Positions 44,274 through 53,450 are shown, counted from the stretch's first letter. The stretch is 64,000 nt of DNA from Pseudomonas sp. SORT22 (GCF_018417635.1 NZ_CP071007.1:2790501-2854500), one strand, 5' to 3'. Notes: generated by a model not told the origin, from the letters alone. Made by a program: numbers and translations.

Positions 44274-44885
44274 ATGGGAAAAGTCGGAACCAATATCGTC
44301 TGGCATCCACAAGCGGTCGAGAAGCAGGCACGGGCCAGGCTCAAGCGGCAAAAGCCGTGCATTATCTGGCTCACTGGGTTGAGCGGGGCAGGCAAGTCGA
44401 CCATCGCCAATGCACTGGATCAGTTTTTGATCGACCAGGGCTTCCATACCTACTTGCTCGATGGCGACAACGTCCGCCACGGGCTGAACAAGGACCTGGG
44501 CTTCAGCGAAGCCGACCGCATCGAGAACATCCGCCGCGTGGGTGAGGTCTCGCGCTTGTTTGTCGATGCCGGGGTGATTGTGCTGTGCTCGTTCATCTCG
44601 CCGTTTTGCGCCGATCGCCAGCTGGTGCGCGAGCTGGTCAAGGGCGACGAGTTTGTCGAGGTCTACGTCAAGGCCAGTGTGGCCACTTGCGAGCAGCGCG
44701 ATGTGAAGGGCTTGTACAAGAAGGCCCGGGCCGGGCAGATCAAGAACTTCACCGGGATCGACTCACCCTATGAGGCGCCGCAGCAGCCGGAGCTGCTGCT
44801 GGACACCGAAAGCCAGGATGTCGACGCCTGCGTCGCGCAGCTGGTGGCAGTGCTGCGCGGGCAGGGCTACCTGGGCGCCTTCTGA
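44274..44885 (+). CDS. cysC: Adenylyl-sulfate (APS) kinase, stand-alone
   Basis: A 203-residue kinase that phosphorylates APS to PAPS. Walker A is WLTGLSGAGKST, followed by LLDGDNVRHGLNKDLGFSEADR and the APS-binding FVEVYVKASVATCEQRDVKGLYKKA (quoted by its ends), with KNFTGIDSPYEAP near the C-terminus. Pseudomonads usually carry this activity as the C-terminal half of a fused CysNC; a free-standing gene beside a sulfotransferase points to a dedicated PAPS supply. GAGG at 44261 supports the ATG at 44274, with 44268 as an alternative. It converges with the ccoQ-like gene. Confidence 0.92.
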   Translation: MGKVGTNIVWHPQAVEKQARARLKRQKPCIIWLTGLSGAGKSTIANALDQFLIDQGFHTYLLDGDNVRHGLNKDLGFSEADRIENIRRVGEVSRLFVDAGVIVLCSFISPFCADRQLVRELVKGDEFVEVYVKASVATCEQRDVKGLYKKARAGQIKNFTGIDSPYEAPQQPELLLDTESQDVDACVAQLVAVLRGQGYLGAF

Positions 44886-44897
44886 GCCCGGCGCGGT

Positions 44898-45110
44898 TCA
44901 GGCCTTGAGGGCCGCATCCGGCGCCACTGCCGGCACCGGCTTGCCGGTGGCGGCCTCGACCCGGCGGGCCACCGCCGGGTCATCGGCGAAGGGTATCAGG
45001 CTGGCCTGATCGTCCACTTCGCCGCTGTGACGCTGCAGGCAGGCGCTGGTGACCAGGTAGAAGAACAGTACGCCGCTCAGGCAATACAGTGCATACAGCC
45101 AGTCATCCAT
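44898..45110 (-). CDS. CcoQ-like small subunit of an orphan cbb3 oxidase
   Basis: A 70-residue protein with one N-terminal membrane segment (WLYALYCLSGVLFFYLVTSA) and a polar Ala/Pro-rich tail. It begins 11 bases after the CcoN-like gene, with an AGGAGG site seven bases before the ATG. Size, topology and place match the CcoQ-type subunit that accompanies the orphan ccoN4 of P. aeruginosa (PA4133-PA4134). It is expected to stabilise the oxidase. Confidence 0.75.
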   Translation of the reverse strand: MDDWLYALYCLSGVLFFYLVTSACLQRHSGEVDDQASLIPFADDPAVARRVEAATGKPVPAVAPDAALKA

Positions 45111-45121
45111 GGTCGGGCCTC

Positions 45122-46549
45122 CTAGGCCAGGCTGGCGTTGTTCAGCGCCAGTTTTTCATCGGCCACACGCACGGTGCGCCAGGTGTTGTAAGCCATCAGC
45201 AGCATGCCGCTCAAGAAGCACACGCCGCCGACAAAGCGCACGATAAAGCCCGGGTGGCTGGCCACCAGCGCCTCGACGAACGAGTAGGTGAGGGTGCCGT
45301 CGTCGTTGGTGGCGCGCCACATCAGGCCCTGGGCAATGCCGTTGACCCACATCGAGGCGATGTACAGCACGGTGCCGATGGTGGCCAGCCAGAAGTGCAG
45401 GTTGATCAGGCCGACGCTGTACATCTGCTCGCGGCCGAACACTTTCGGGATCATGTGGTATAGCGAGCCGAAGGTAATCATCGCCACCCAGCCCAGGGCG
45501 CCGGCGTGAACGTGGCCGATGGTCCAGTCGGTGTAGTGCGAGAGGGCGTTGACGGTCTTGATCGCCATCATCGGGCCTTCGAAGGTCGACATGCCGTAGA
45601 ACGCCAGCGACAGCACCAGAAAGCGCAGGATCGGGTCGCTGCGCAGCTTATGCCAGGCGCCGGAGAGGGTCATCATGCCGTTGATCATGCCGCCCCAGCT
45701 GGGTGCCAGGAGGATCAGCGACATGGCCATGCCCAGCGATTGCGCCCAGTCGGGCAGGGCGGTGTAGTGCAAGTGGTGTGGGCCGGCCCAGATGTACAGG
45801 GTGATCAGCGCCCAGAAGTGCACGATCGACAGGCGATAGCTGTACACCGGGCGACCGACCTGCTTGGGCACGAAGTAATACATCATGCCGAGAAAGCCGG
45901 TGGTCAGGAAGAAGCCCACGGCGTTGTGGCCGTACCACCACTGGACCATGGCGTCGGTGGCCCCGGCGTACACCGGGTACGACTTGAACCAGCTGACCGG
46001 GATCGACAGGTGGTTGACCACGTGAAGCATGGCGATGACCACGATGAAGGCGCCGAAGAACCAGTTGCCGACGTAGATGTGCTTGGCCTTGCGGCGCATC
46101 AGGGTGGCGAAGAAGACGATGCCGTAGGCGACCCAGACGATGGCCATCCACACCGCGCCGGTGAATTCGATCTCGGCGTATTCCTTGGTGGTGGTCAGGC
46201 CCAGGGGCAGGCTTACCAGCATGATCACGATGGTCGCCTGCCAGCCCCAGAAGGTGAAGGCGGCGAGTTTGTCGCTGAACAGCCGCACCTGGCAGGTGCG
46301 CTGCACGGCGTAGTAACTGGCGGCAAATTGCGCGCTACCGGCAAAGCCGAAAATGACCAGGCTGGTGTGCAAGGGGCGCAGGCGGCCGAACGAGGTCCAG
46401 GGCAAGTCGAGGTTAAGTTCCGGCCAGACCAGTTGCGAGGCGATCCAGACGCCCATGGCCATGCCGACGATACCCCAGACCACCGTCATGATGACGAATT
46501 GCCGGACCACCTTGTAGTTATAGGCCTGCGCCTGTTGATGTGTGCTCAT
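45122..46549 (-). CDS. Orphan cbb3-type cytochrome oxidase subunit I (CcoN4-like)
   Basis: A 475-residue catalytic subunit with 12 predicted membrane segments. Haem and CuB ligands are present: [13 protein letters not shown] (low-spin haem His), [10 protein letters not shown] (CuB His), AGPHHLHYT (CuB His pair) and [12 protein letters not shown] (high-spin and low-spin haem His). No ccoO or ccoP follows, so it must combine with subunits encoded elsewhere, as the orphan CcoN4 of P. aeruginosa does in hybrid oxidases linked to cyanide tolerance and biofilm respiration. It sits on the minus strand between the two halves of the accessory cluster. Confidence 0.9.
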   Translation of the reverse strand: MSTHQQAQAYNYKVVRQFVIMTVVWGIVGMAMGVWIASQLVWPELNLDLPWTSFGRLRPLHTSLVIFGFAGSAQFAASYYAVQRTCQVRLFSDKLAAFTFWGWQATIVIMLVSLPLGLTTTKEYAEIEFTGAVWMAIVWVAYGIVFFATLMRRKAKHIYVGNWFFGAFIVVIAMLHVVNHLSIPVSWFKSYPVYAGATDAMVQWWYGHNAVGFFLTTGFLGMMYYFVPKQVGRPVYSYRLSIVHFWALITLYIWAGPHHLHYTALPDWAQSLGMAMSLILLAPSWGGMINGMMTLSGAWHKLRSDPILRFLVLSLAFYGMSTFEGPMMAIKTVNALSHYTDWTIGHVHAGALGWVAMITFGSLYHMIPKVFGREQMYSVGLINLHFWLATIGTVLYIASMWVNGIAQGLMWRATNDDGTLTYSFVEALVASHPGFIVRFVGGVCFLSGMLLMAYNTWRTVRVADEKLALNNASLA

Positions 46550-47000
46550 GGCTAGTTTCCACAGTTCCTGTATGGCTCGCCCTGCCGTGGGGCAGGGGCA
46601 CAGGCGCAGACTCTAGGAAGCTGCCGACATACAAAACAGACTCAGAAACCTGCGTTAACACCGGATCAGATCAAACCCCCGTATTCATTGGCCAATACGG
46701 CACCTGTTATGGGCAAGCTGTAGTGAATTACTGCTGTTCTGCATTGATCGTGCCGGTAAATGCGTGTCGCTGTGTCGCAGCCAAAACCCCGTGGAATTAT
46801 CTTGACATCACCGCAAATGCGGCCGCAGAATTTCACAAACTTTGCGCGCAAAGTTTTATGCCGGACGCCAGCACACGTCCGGCAGTGGTGCGCAACCAAC
46901 CTTGACGCCATCCCGCTATTCGCCCCTGTAACGGTGCTTTCGAGCCGGGACGGGGTACGCGCGCAGCGGCGGCACACTATAAGAACGAAGGGAGCAACAG
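46550..47000. other. Divergent intergenic region, 451 bp
   Basis: The promoter region for the CcoN-like gene (minus) and the decarboxylase gene (plus). It is AT-richer than its neighbours. A TTGACA at 46802-46807 followed 18 bases later by CAGAAT is a possible sigma-70 promoter for the decarboxylase. No clear ANR/FNR site was found. Its size leaves room for a regulator site that I cannot name. Confidence 0.4.
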
Positions 47001-48611
47001 ATGAAGCTTTCCAAGGAACTGGTCGTCCAGGCAAAAGCAACGTTCGGGACACCGACCTACCTCTACGATGAAGCCGTGCTGCGCAACAGTTTCAACGAGT
47101 TGCGCGATGCATTGCCGGACTGTGTGGACATCTTCTATGCGTTGAAGGTCAACCCGAACCTGTCCCTGGTAAAACTGATCCGCTCCTACGGCGGTAACAC
47201 CGAAGTCTGCTCGCTGGGCGAGCTGGAAATTGCCCTCAAGGCCGGGGTCGACCCCCAGGACATCATTTTCCTCGGGCCCTATAAAAAGCCTGAAGAACAC
47301 CGGCGCGCCCTGGAGGTCGGGGTGTTCGCCATCGTCGTCGAGTCCGAGACCGAGCTGCGCAAGCTCTCGGTCCTGGCCGGCGAGCTGAACTGCGTGGCGC
47401 CGGTGGCGATCCGCATCAACCCGAATTTCTCCGCCTCCGGCTCGCCGTGGAAGATGGGCGGGCGGCCGACCCACTTCGGTATCGAAGAAGACACCGCGGT
47501 GGCCAATTTCGGTGACTACGCAGCGTTGCCCAACCTGAAGATCAAGGGCATTCACGTTTACAACGGCACCAAGATCCTCGATGCGCAATCGGTGTACGAC
47601 AACGCCAAGTACATCCTCGGCCTGTTCCGCAGCCTGACCCGGCGCTACAACCTGGACATGAGCATGGTCGATGTCGGTGGCGGCCTGGGCATCAAGTACT
47701 ACGAGAACGAGAACGAACTCGACACCCGCCAGCTCAAGCAACTGCTGGCGCCGCTGTTCGAAGCCTTCAACCAGCAGTTCCCGCAGACCCGCATCATCGT
47801 CGAGTCCGGGCGCTTTATCGCCGGCAAGTGCGGCGCCTTGCTGGTGACGGTCGACAACATCAAGGAAAACCACGGCAAGACCTTTGCCGTCACCGATGGC
47901 GGTACCAACTGCCATGGCGCCGCCGCCGGCAGCGGCCAGGTGCTCAAGCGCAACTTTCGTATCGTCCATGCCACCGGCAGCACCGGCGCACCGCTGCGCG
48001 AATACCATATCTCCGGGCCGCTCTGTAGTCCCGACGACCTGCTGGCCCGCGACCTGCAGATCGAAACCCTGCACGAGGGCGACATCCTCGCTGTCACCGC
48101 TTCCGGCGCCTATGGCCCGTCCGCATCGCCCACCCTGTTCCACAGCCATGGCCACCCGGCCGAGGTGATCGTCAGCAACGGCCAGCTGTTCCTCGCCCGC
48201 GCCCGGCAAACCGCCCTGGACATCCGCGACAGCCATGCCGACGTACCACTGTCGGCCATGCTCGGCGCCGCACCGGCACCGGCACCGGCACCTGGCGAGC
48301 CGACGCCGATCGCCCAGGCCGCGACCCAGCGCCAGCTTGGCGAGATCCTGCGGGTGGTGCTGAAGCTGCCGGAAAACACCGTGATCAGCGCCGACTCGCA
48401 CCTGCGCGACGACCTCGGCCTGGACTCGCTGACCTCGATGGAGCTGCTGGTCAACCTCGAAGACGACATCGAAGGCTTCTTCGTCAATCCCGACACCATC
48501 GCCCCGGGCCACTTCAACACCGTGGCGACCCTGGCGGGCTACATCGACGCTCATCGTCAACCGGCGGTCGCGCGCCGGTCGCGTACCGAGGTGCAGCATG
48601 AAGGCGTCTGA
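47001..48611 (+). CDS. PLP decarboxylase with C-terminal acyl carrier domain
   Basis: A 536-residue two-domain protein. Residues about 1-415 form a fold-type-III decarboxylase of the diaminopimelate/ornithine type, with PLP Lys49 in FYALKVNPN, the glycine loop VDVGGGLGIKYY, the substrate region ESGRFIAG and the catalytic Cys in GPLCSPDDL. An Ala-Pro linker (APAPAPAPGEP) leads to a carrier domain whose phosphopantetheine Ser476 is in LGLDSLTSMEL. It resembles the decarboxylase of exosortase-A-associated loci, where ligase, decarboxylase, carrier and hydrolase occur together. An amino acid tethered to, or handed to, the carrier is the likely substrate. A GAAGGGAG ribosome binding site precedes the ATG. 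Confidence 0.9.
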   Translation: MKLSKELVVQAKATFGTPTYLYDEAVLRNSFNELRDALPDCVDIFYALKVNPNLSLVKLIRSYGGNTEVCSLGELEIALKAGVDPQDIIFLGPYKKPEEHRRALEVGVFAIVVESETELRKLSVLAGELNCVAPVAIRINPNFSASGSPWKMGGRPTHFGIEEDTAVANFGDYAALPNLKIKGIHVYNGTKILDAQSVYDNAKYILGLFRSLTRRYNLDMSMVDVGGGLGIKYYENENELDTRQLKQLLAPLFEAFNQQFPQTRIIVESGRFIAGKCGALLVTVDNIKENHGKTFAVTDGGTNCHGAAAGSGQVLKRNFRIVHATGSTGAPLREYHISGPLCSPDDLLARDLQIETLHEGDILAVTASGAYGPSASPTLFHSHGHPAEVIVSNGQLFLARARQTALDIRDSHADVPLSAMLGAAPAPAPAPGEPTPIAQAATQRQLGEILRVVLKLPENTVISADSHLRDDLGLDSLTSMELLVNLEDDIEGFFVNPDTIAPGHFNTVATLAGYIDAHRQPAVARRSRTEVQHEGV

Positions 48612-50175
48612 CGTCCTCCTGCAGCAGGTGCTGGAAACCCCCAACGGCCTGCACCCGGACAAAGCGGCGATCATCTACGCCGATGAAACCTACACCTACG
48701 CCCAGCTCGATGAAGCCAGCGGGCGCCTGGCCGCCGGCCTGCAGGTCAATGGCCTGCTGCGCCAGGAACGCGTGGTGGTGTGCCTGGGCAACCGGGTCGA
48801 AACCGTTTGTGCCTTCTGGGGCGTGCTGCGGGCCGGCGGGGTGATGGTCAACGTCGGCCTGGAAACCCCGGCCGACAGCCTCGACTACATCATTCGCGAT
48901 GCCGAGGCCTCGGTGCTGATCACCACCTCGGAGAAATTCGCCAGCCTGGCGCCCGGCACCGCCGGGCTGAGCTACCTCAAGGCCATTGTGTTGCTCGACG
49001 GCGAAGCCGACGCAGCCGATACCCACACGCTTGAAAGCCTGCTGGGGCAGGGCGCCGGCATTCCGCTGCCGTGCGGCAACCTTGACCTGGACCTGGCGGC
49101 GATCATCTACACCTCCGGCTCCACCGGCGCGCCCAAGGGCGTGATGCTCACCCACCGCAATATGCTCGCGGCGCTCAACTCGTTGCACACCTACCTGGGC
49201 TACCAGGCCAGCGACAATGTGCTGTGCTCGCTACCGCTGTCGTTCGACTACGGCCTGTACCAGATGATCATGGCCCTGAGCGCCGGGGCCACGCTGGTGC
49301 TGGAGAAGGAGTTCACCTGGCCGATCTTCCTGATCAAGAAGATCCGCCAGTACCAGGTCACGGTGATCCCGTTCGTGCCGACCATGCTCATGCTCCTGCA
49401 CGAGTATGCGCACAAGCGCGAGGCGACCTTCCCGCAGGTGCGCATGGTCACCAACACCGGCGCGGCCTTGAAGGCCAACCATATTGCGCAGATGAAGGGC
49501 CTGTTCCCCCAGGCGCTGATCTTCTCGATGTACGGCCTGACCGAGTGCAAGCGCTGCACCTACCTGCCGCCCGAGGACATCGACGACAAGCCGGGCAGTG
49601 TCGGCATCGCCATCCCCAACACCGAGCTGTGGCTGGTGGACGATGAGGGCCGGCGCATCGACACGCCGCATCAGGTCGGCCAGCTGGTGATTCGCGGCGC
49701 CACGGTGATGGCCGGCTATTGGCGCAACCCCCAGGCCACCGCGCAAAAACTCAAGCCGGGGCCGTACCCGGGGGAAAGCGTGCTGTACACCGGCGACTAT
49801 TGCAGCCTCGACCAGGATGGCTACCTGTACTTCCAGGGGCGCATGGACCACATGATCAAGTCGCGCGGCATGAAGGTCAGCCCCAGCGAGGTCGAGAGCT
49901 TTCTGTATGCCATCGACGGTGTCGAAGCGGCGGCGGTGGTCGGTATCGAACATGCCTCGGTCGGCGAGGGGCTATGGGCGTTCGTCACCTTGGGCCAAGG
50001 TGTCAGCCTGAGTGCCGAGCACTTGCTCGAACGTTGCCGCCATGGCCTTGAAGCGCACAAGGTGCCGCTGTCGATCAGCATCGAGGGCAACCTGCCGCGC
50101 ACCGCCAATGGCAAGTTCGACTTGCAGCAACTGCAACAGACAGCGCGCCATGCGCAACTGGCCGTGGCCGGTTGA
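48598..50175 (+). CDS. AMP-forming ligase (exosortase-A-associated type)
   Basis: A 525-residue adenylate-forming enzyme. Motif A3 is IIYTSGSTGAPKGVMLTHRN, A5 is SMYGLTECKR, A7 is YTGDYCSLDQDGYLYFQGR, and the C-terminal lysine motif is RTANGKFD. Its start overlaps the decarboxylase-carrier gene by 14 bases, implying that it loads that carrier domain. Similar ligases stand beside similar decarboxylases in exosortase-A loci. Whether it activates an amino acid or an acyl acid cannot be decided by eye. Confidence 0.88.
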   Translation: MKASDVLLQQVLETPNGLHPDKAAIIYADETYTYAQLDEASGRLAAGLQVNGLLRQERVVVCLGNRVETVCAFWGVLRAGGVMVNVGLETPADSLDYIIRDAEASVLITTSEKFASLAPGTAGLSYLKAIVLLDGEADAADTHTLESLLGQGAGIPLPCGNLDLDLAAIIYTSGSTGAPKGVMLTHRNMLAALNSLHTYLGYQASDNVLCSLPLSFDYGLYQMIMALSAGATLVLEKEFTWPIFLIKKIRQYQVTVIPFVPTMLMLLHEYAHKREATFPQVRMVTNTGAALKANHIAQMKGLFPQALIFSMYGLTECKRCTYLPPEDIDDKPGSVGIAIPNTELWLVDDEGRRIDTPHQVGQLVIRGATVMAGYWRNPQATAQKLKPGPYPGESVLYTGDYCSLDQDGYLYFQGRMDHMIKSRGMKVSPSEVESFLYAIDGVEAAAVVGIEHASVGEGLWAFVTLGQGVSLSAEHLLERCRHGLEAHKVPLSISIEGNLPRTANGKFDLQQLQQTARHAQLAVAG

Positions 50176-50220
50176 GTGGCGCTTTTTTATCGGTGATTCA
50201 GGCATACAGGATGTGCGGAT

Positions 50221-51147
50221 ATGAGTCTGGGCAACAGAGGTCGCGAGCAATCGCTGGACGTCAACGGCAACCATTTCGCCTTGCGCATCTGGGGCAATGA
50301 GCGCGGCCATCCGGTGCTCGCCGTGCATGGCTGGCTGGACAACGCAGCGTCGTTCGAACGGATCGCGCCGCTGCTCGAGGACTGCTTCGTGGTCGCCCCG
50401 GACCTGGCCGGTCACGGCCGCTCCGAGCACCGTCGGGGTGACAGCGGCTATTACCTGTGGGAACACGCCGACGACATGAACGCCCTGATCGAGTGCCTGG
50501 GCTGGAAGCGTTTTTCGGTCCTGGGGCACTCCATGGGCACCGGGGTTGCATCGATTCTGGCGGCGATGAACAAGTCGATCGACAGCATGGTGTTCATCGA
50601 CGGCATGGGCGCGCCCTTTACCATTGCCGAAGAAGACACCGTCGAGCACCTGAAAAAATCCCAGCGCCTGCTGCGCCTGGCCTTGCGTACCCGCTTGCAT
50701 GGGTTTTCAGCGCCGCAATCGGCACAGTTTGGCAGCCTTGAAGCGGCCATCGGCGAGCGGCGCAACAGCATCGACGGCACCCTGTGCGCCGAGGGCGCGC
50801 GGCTGCTGGCCATGCGCGACCTGCTCAGTGTCGGCGACGGTTACCGCTGGCGCCACGACCCACGCCTGGTGCTGCCTGAGCCTATGCAACTGACCGAGCG
50901 CCAGGCCTGCGACTTTTTGCGCCAGATCAGCTGCCCGCTGCACCTGCTGCTCGGGCGCCAGGGGCTGTTTGCCGGTGCCCAGTTCGATAAAAGAAAAAAC
51001 GCCTTGCCCTGGGCCACCCAGGTGCACTGGCATGAGGGCGGCCATCATTTTCACCTGGAGGAACCCGGCACGGCCTTGATCGCGCAGATCAACGCCGCGC
51101 TGCTTCAGCGTGAACCCGGGCCGCGGCAACGATTAGTCAATGAGTAA
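50221..51147 (+). CDS. Alpha/beta-hydrolase
   Basis: A 308-residue alpha/beta-hydrolase. The oxyanion region is VLAVHGWLDNAASFERIAP, the nucleophile Ser is in LGHSMGTG, and the C-terminal His is in HEGGHHFHLEEP. It may release the product from the carrier domain (type II thioesterase role) or hydrolyse an ester. It lies 45 bases after the ligase gene in the same direction and corresponds in place to the hydrolases of exosortase-A-type loci. Confidence 0.85.
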   Translation: MSLGNRGREQSLDVNGNHFALRIWGNERGHPVLAVHGWLDNAASFERIAPLLEDCFVVAPDLAGHGRSEHRRGDSGYYLWEHADDMNALIECLGWKRFSVLGHSMGTGVASILAAMNKSIDSMVFIDGMGAPFTIAEEDTVEHLKKSQRLLRLALRTRLHGFSAPQSAQFGSLEAAIGERRNSIDGTLCAEGARLLAMRDLLSVGDGYRWRHDPRLVLPEPMQLTERQACDFLRQISCPLHLLLGRQGLFAGAQFDKRKNALPWATQVHWHEGGHHFHLEEPGTALIAQINAALLQREPGPRQRLVNE

Positions 51148-51159
51148 TGGAGTACACCC

Positions 51160-51843
51160 GTGAAAGAGTTCTGGATTGCACCGTCGATTCTGGCGGCCGA
51201 TTTCGCCCGCCTCGGCGCTGAAGCCGAGCAGGTACTGGCCGCCGGTGCCGATGTCATCCATATTGATGTGATGGATAACCACTATGTGCCCAACCTGACC
51301 ATGGGCCCGCAGTTCTGCAAGGCCCTGCGCAGCCACGGGATCACCGCGCCGATTGACGTGCACCTGATGGTGACGCCGGTGGATGCGATGATCCAGGCCT
51401 TTGCCGAAGCCGGCGCCGACTACATCTCGATTCACCCCGAGGCGACCCTGCACCTGGACCGCTCGCTGCAACTGATCAAGGACCTGGGCTGCAAGGCGGG
51501 CCTGGTGTTCAACCCGGCCAGCGGCCTGGACGCCGCGCAATACGTGCTCGACAAGCTCGACCTGATCCTGCTGATGTCGGTCAACCCGGGCTTTGGCGGA
51601 CAGAAGTTCATCCCTGCGGTATTGCCCAAGATTGCCGCAGCGCGCAAGCTTATCGACGACAGTGGCCGGGCGATCCGTCTGGAGGTGGACGGCGGCGTCA
51701 ACCTTGACACCATCGGCCAGGTGGCCGCCGCCGGCGCCGACATGTTCGTGGCCGGCACGGCGATTTTCGCCCAGGGCGATTACCGCGCCAGCATCGAGGC
51801 CTTGCGCCGCGAGATTGCCCACGCTTTGCCCAACCGCCACTGA
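51160..51843 (+). CDS. rpe: Ribulose-phosphate 3-epimerase
   Basis: A 227-residue TIM-barrel epimerase interconverting ribulose 5-phosphate and xylulose 5-phosphate. Metal ligands are seen in [17 protein letters not shown] and EVDGGVN, and the phosphate loop is [13 protein letters not shown]. The start is GTG with GGAG upstream. In Pseudomonas the housekeeping rpe usually precedes gph and trpE; here it lies between a hydrolase and hemE, 12 bases after the hydrolase, so it is probably a second copy with a cluster role. Confidence 0.9.
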   Translation: MKEFWIAPSILAADFARLGAEAEQVLAAGADVIHIDVMDNHYVPNLTMGPQFCKALRSHGITAPIDVHLMVTPVDAMIQAFAEAGADYISIHPEATLHLDRSLQLIKDLGCKAGLVFNPASGLDAAQYVLDKLDLILLMSVNPGFGGQKFIPAVLPKIAAARKLIDDSGRAIRLEVDGGVNLDTIGQVAAAGADMFVAGTAIFAQGDYRASIEALRREIAHALPNRH

Positions 51844-51893
51844 TAGGCGGTCTTTCCAACGATTCTCGCGAATCCAGTACGAGTTACCTGTCC

Positions 51894-52964
51894 TTGCACA
51901 CTACAACCCTAATCAAGGCCTTGCTGCGTCAGCCGACAACGCATACGCCGGTCTGGCTGATGCGCCAGGCCGGGCGCTACCTGCCCGAGTACCGCGAGCT
52001 GCGGGGCCGGGCCGGGTCGTTCCTGAGCCTGGTGAAAACCCCGGACTACGCCACCGAAGCCACCTTGCAACCCTTGCGGCGTTTCAACCTGGATGCAGCC
52101 ATCGTCTTTTCCGACATCCTCAGCGTGCCCGATGCCATGGGCCTGGGCCTGTATTTCGGCCATGGCGAAGGCCCGCGCTTTCGCCATCCGCTGCGTGACG
52201 AGCAGGCCATCAAGCGCCTGCGCGTGCCAGAGCCCGAAGCGCTGGACTACCTGTACCAGGCGGTGGCCCAGAGCCGCCGCGAGCTTGACCCCAAGGTGGC
52301 ACTGCTCGGCTTTGCCGGCAGCCCCTGGACCCTGGCCTGCTACATGGTCGAAGGCGGCCCGCCGGGCGATTTCCAGCTGATCAAGAAGATGCTCTACCGC
52401 CGCCCGGAGCTGCTCCAGCGCATTCTCCAGGTCACCAGCCAGGCGGTGGCGGCCAGCCTCAATGCGCAGATCGAATCCGGTGCCCAGGCGCTGATGATCT
52501 TCGACACCTGGGGCGGGGTGCTGGCCGACGGCGCCTACCAGCGGTTTTCGCTGTTCTACATGCGCGAGGTGCTGGCGCGCCTGCACAAGACCCACCACGG
52601 CCAGCGGGTGCCGTCGATCATCTACACCAAGGGCGGCAGCCCGTGGCTGGCGGAGATGGCCGACAGCGGCGCCGATGCCCTGAGCCTGGACTGGACCTGC
52701 GACCTGGGCATGGCCAGGCAACTGGTGGGTAACAGTGTTGCCCTGCAGGGCAACCTCGACCCCAGCGTGTTGCTGGGTGATGAGGCCTGTATCCGCCATG
52801 AAGTGCAGCGTACCCTGCAGGCCTTCGGGCCGCCCGCTGCGGGCTTTGGCCATGTGTTCAACCTGGGCCACGGGATTTCCCCGGCGACCTCGCCCGAGGC
52901 GGTGGCCACGCTGGTCAATGCCGTGCATGAACTGAGCCGTGTGCGCGGAGGTGCCTATGCTTGA
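51894..52964 (+). CDS. hemE: Uroporphyrinogen decarboxylase
   Basis: A 356-residue enzyme converting uroporphyrinogen III to coproporphyrinogen [18 protein letters not shown], the catalytic Asp in [29 protein letters not shown] and FNLGHGIS are conserved. The start is TTG at 51894. From memory, the wording [10 protein letters not shown] and [10 protein letters not shown] is closer to beta-proteobacterial HemE than to the usual Pseudomonas protein, and the normal hemE context (glutamate synthase genes) is absent. It is therefore likely an extra, transferred copy. Its last 8 bases overlap the OhrR-like gene. Confidence 0.9.
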   Translation: MHTTTLIKALLRQPTTHTPVWLMRQAGRYLPEYRELRGRAGSFLSLVKTPDYATEATLQPLRRFNLDAAIVFSDILSVPDAMGLGLYFGHGEGPRFRHPLRDEQAIKRLRVPEPEALDYLYQAVAQSRRELDPKVALLGFAGSPWTLACYMVEGGPPGDFQLIKKMLYRRPELLQRILQVTSQAVAASLNAQIESGAQALMIFDTWGGVLADGAYQRFSLFYMREVLARLHKTHHGQRVPSIIYTKGGSPWLAEMADSGADALSLDWTCDLGMARQLVGNSVALQGNLDPSVLLGDEACIRHEVQRTLQAFGPPAAGFGHVFNLGHGISPATSPEAVATLVNAVHELSRVRGGAYA

Positions 52965-53385
52965 CCCGACCTTCGACTTCGACCGGATGCTGTGCTTCTC
53001 GCTGTACTCGACGGCCAACGCCATGGTTCGCGACTACGCCGAGCCGCTGAAAAAGCGCGGCGTAACCTACCCGCAACTGCTGGTGATGGCCGGCCTGTGG
53101 GGCCAGGACGATGTCTCGATCAGCGCCCTGAGCGAGCTGACCCTGTTCGACCTTGGCACCCTGACGCCGATCGTCAAACGCCTGGCCGACAACGGCTTCA
53201 TCACCGTGTACCTCGACCCCAACGACCGTCGCCGGCGCAACCTGTTGCTGACCGACAAGGGCCGTGAGCTCAAGGCCGAGGCGGCGCAGGTGTTCAGCAA
53301 CATGGCCTGCAAGATCGACCTGGGCGAGGGTGAGGTGGAGCAGGTGCTGGATGTTTGCCACCGGATCAGGGCGCGTTTGCGCTGA
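52957..53385 (+). CDS. OhrR-like MarR-family regulator
   Basis: A 142-residue MarR-type regulator. The N-terminus [18 protein letters not shown] carries Cys13 at the peroxide-sensing place of OhrR; the winged helix reads [24 protein letters not shown] and [13 protein letters not shown]. Family knowledge: organic hydroperoxides oxidise the cysteine and release DNA. No ohr gene is adjacent; the gene overlaps hemE by eight bases (GGAGG-type site before 52957) and so probably controls the cluster or responds to its lipid chemistry. Confidence 0.88.
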   Translation: MLDPTFDFDRMLCFSLYSTANAMVRDYAEPLKKRGVTYPQLLVMAGLWGQDDVSISALSELTLFDLGTLTPIVKRLADNGFITVYLDPNDRRRRNLLLTDKGRELKAEAAQVFSNMACKIDLGEGEVEQVLDVCHRIRARLR

Positions 53386-53393
53386 GCCCGCCG

Positions 53394-53419
53394 CGCGGGG
53401 CAAGTCCGCTTGCCCCGCG
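53394..53419. terminator. Hairpin closing the accessory cluster
   Basis: Perfect 11-bp arms CGCGGGGCAAG and CTTGCCCCGCG with a TCCG loop, eight bases after the OhrR-like stop. No T-run follows on the + strand, so it is a stem for partial termination or RNA protection rather than a classic terminator. Confidence 0.5.
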
Positions 53420-53450
53420 AAAGGGGATTGTGCAATCACTCCAGCATCAT

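Noticed and set aside
46662..46676. Possible ANR/FNR site upstream of the CcoN-like gene
   Set aside because: GGATCAGATCAA has one good half but the spacing and second half do not fit TTGAT-N4-ATCAA.
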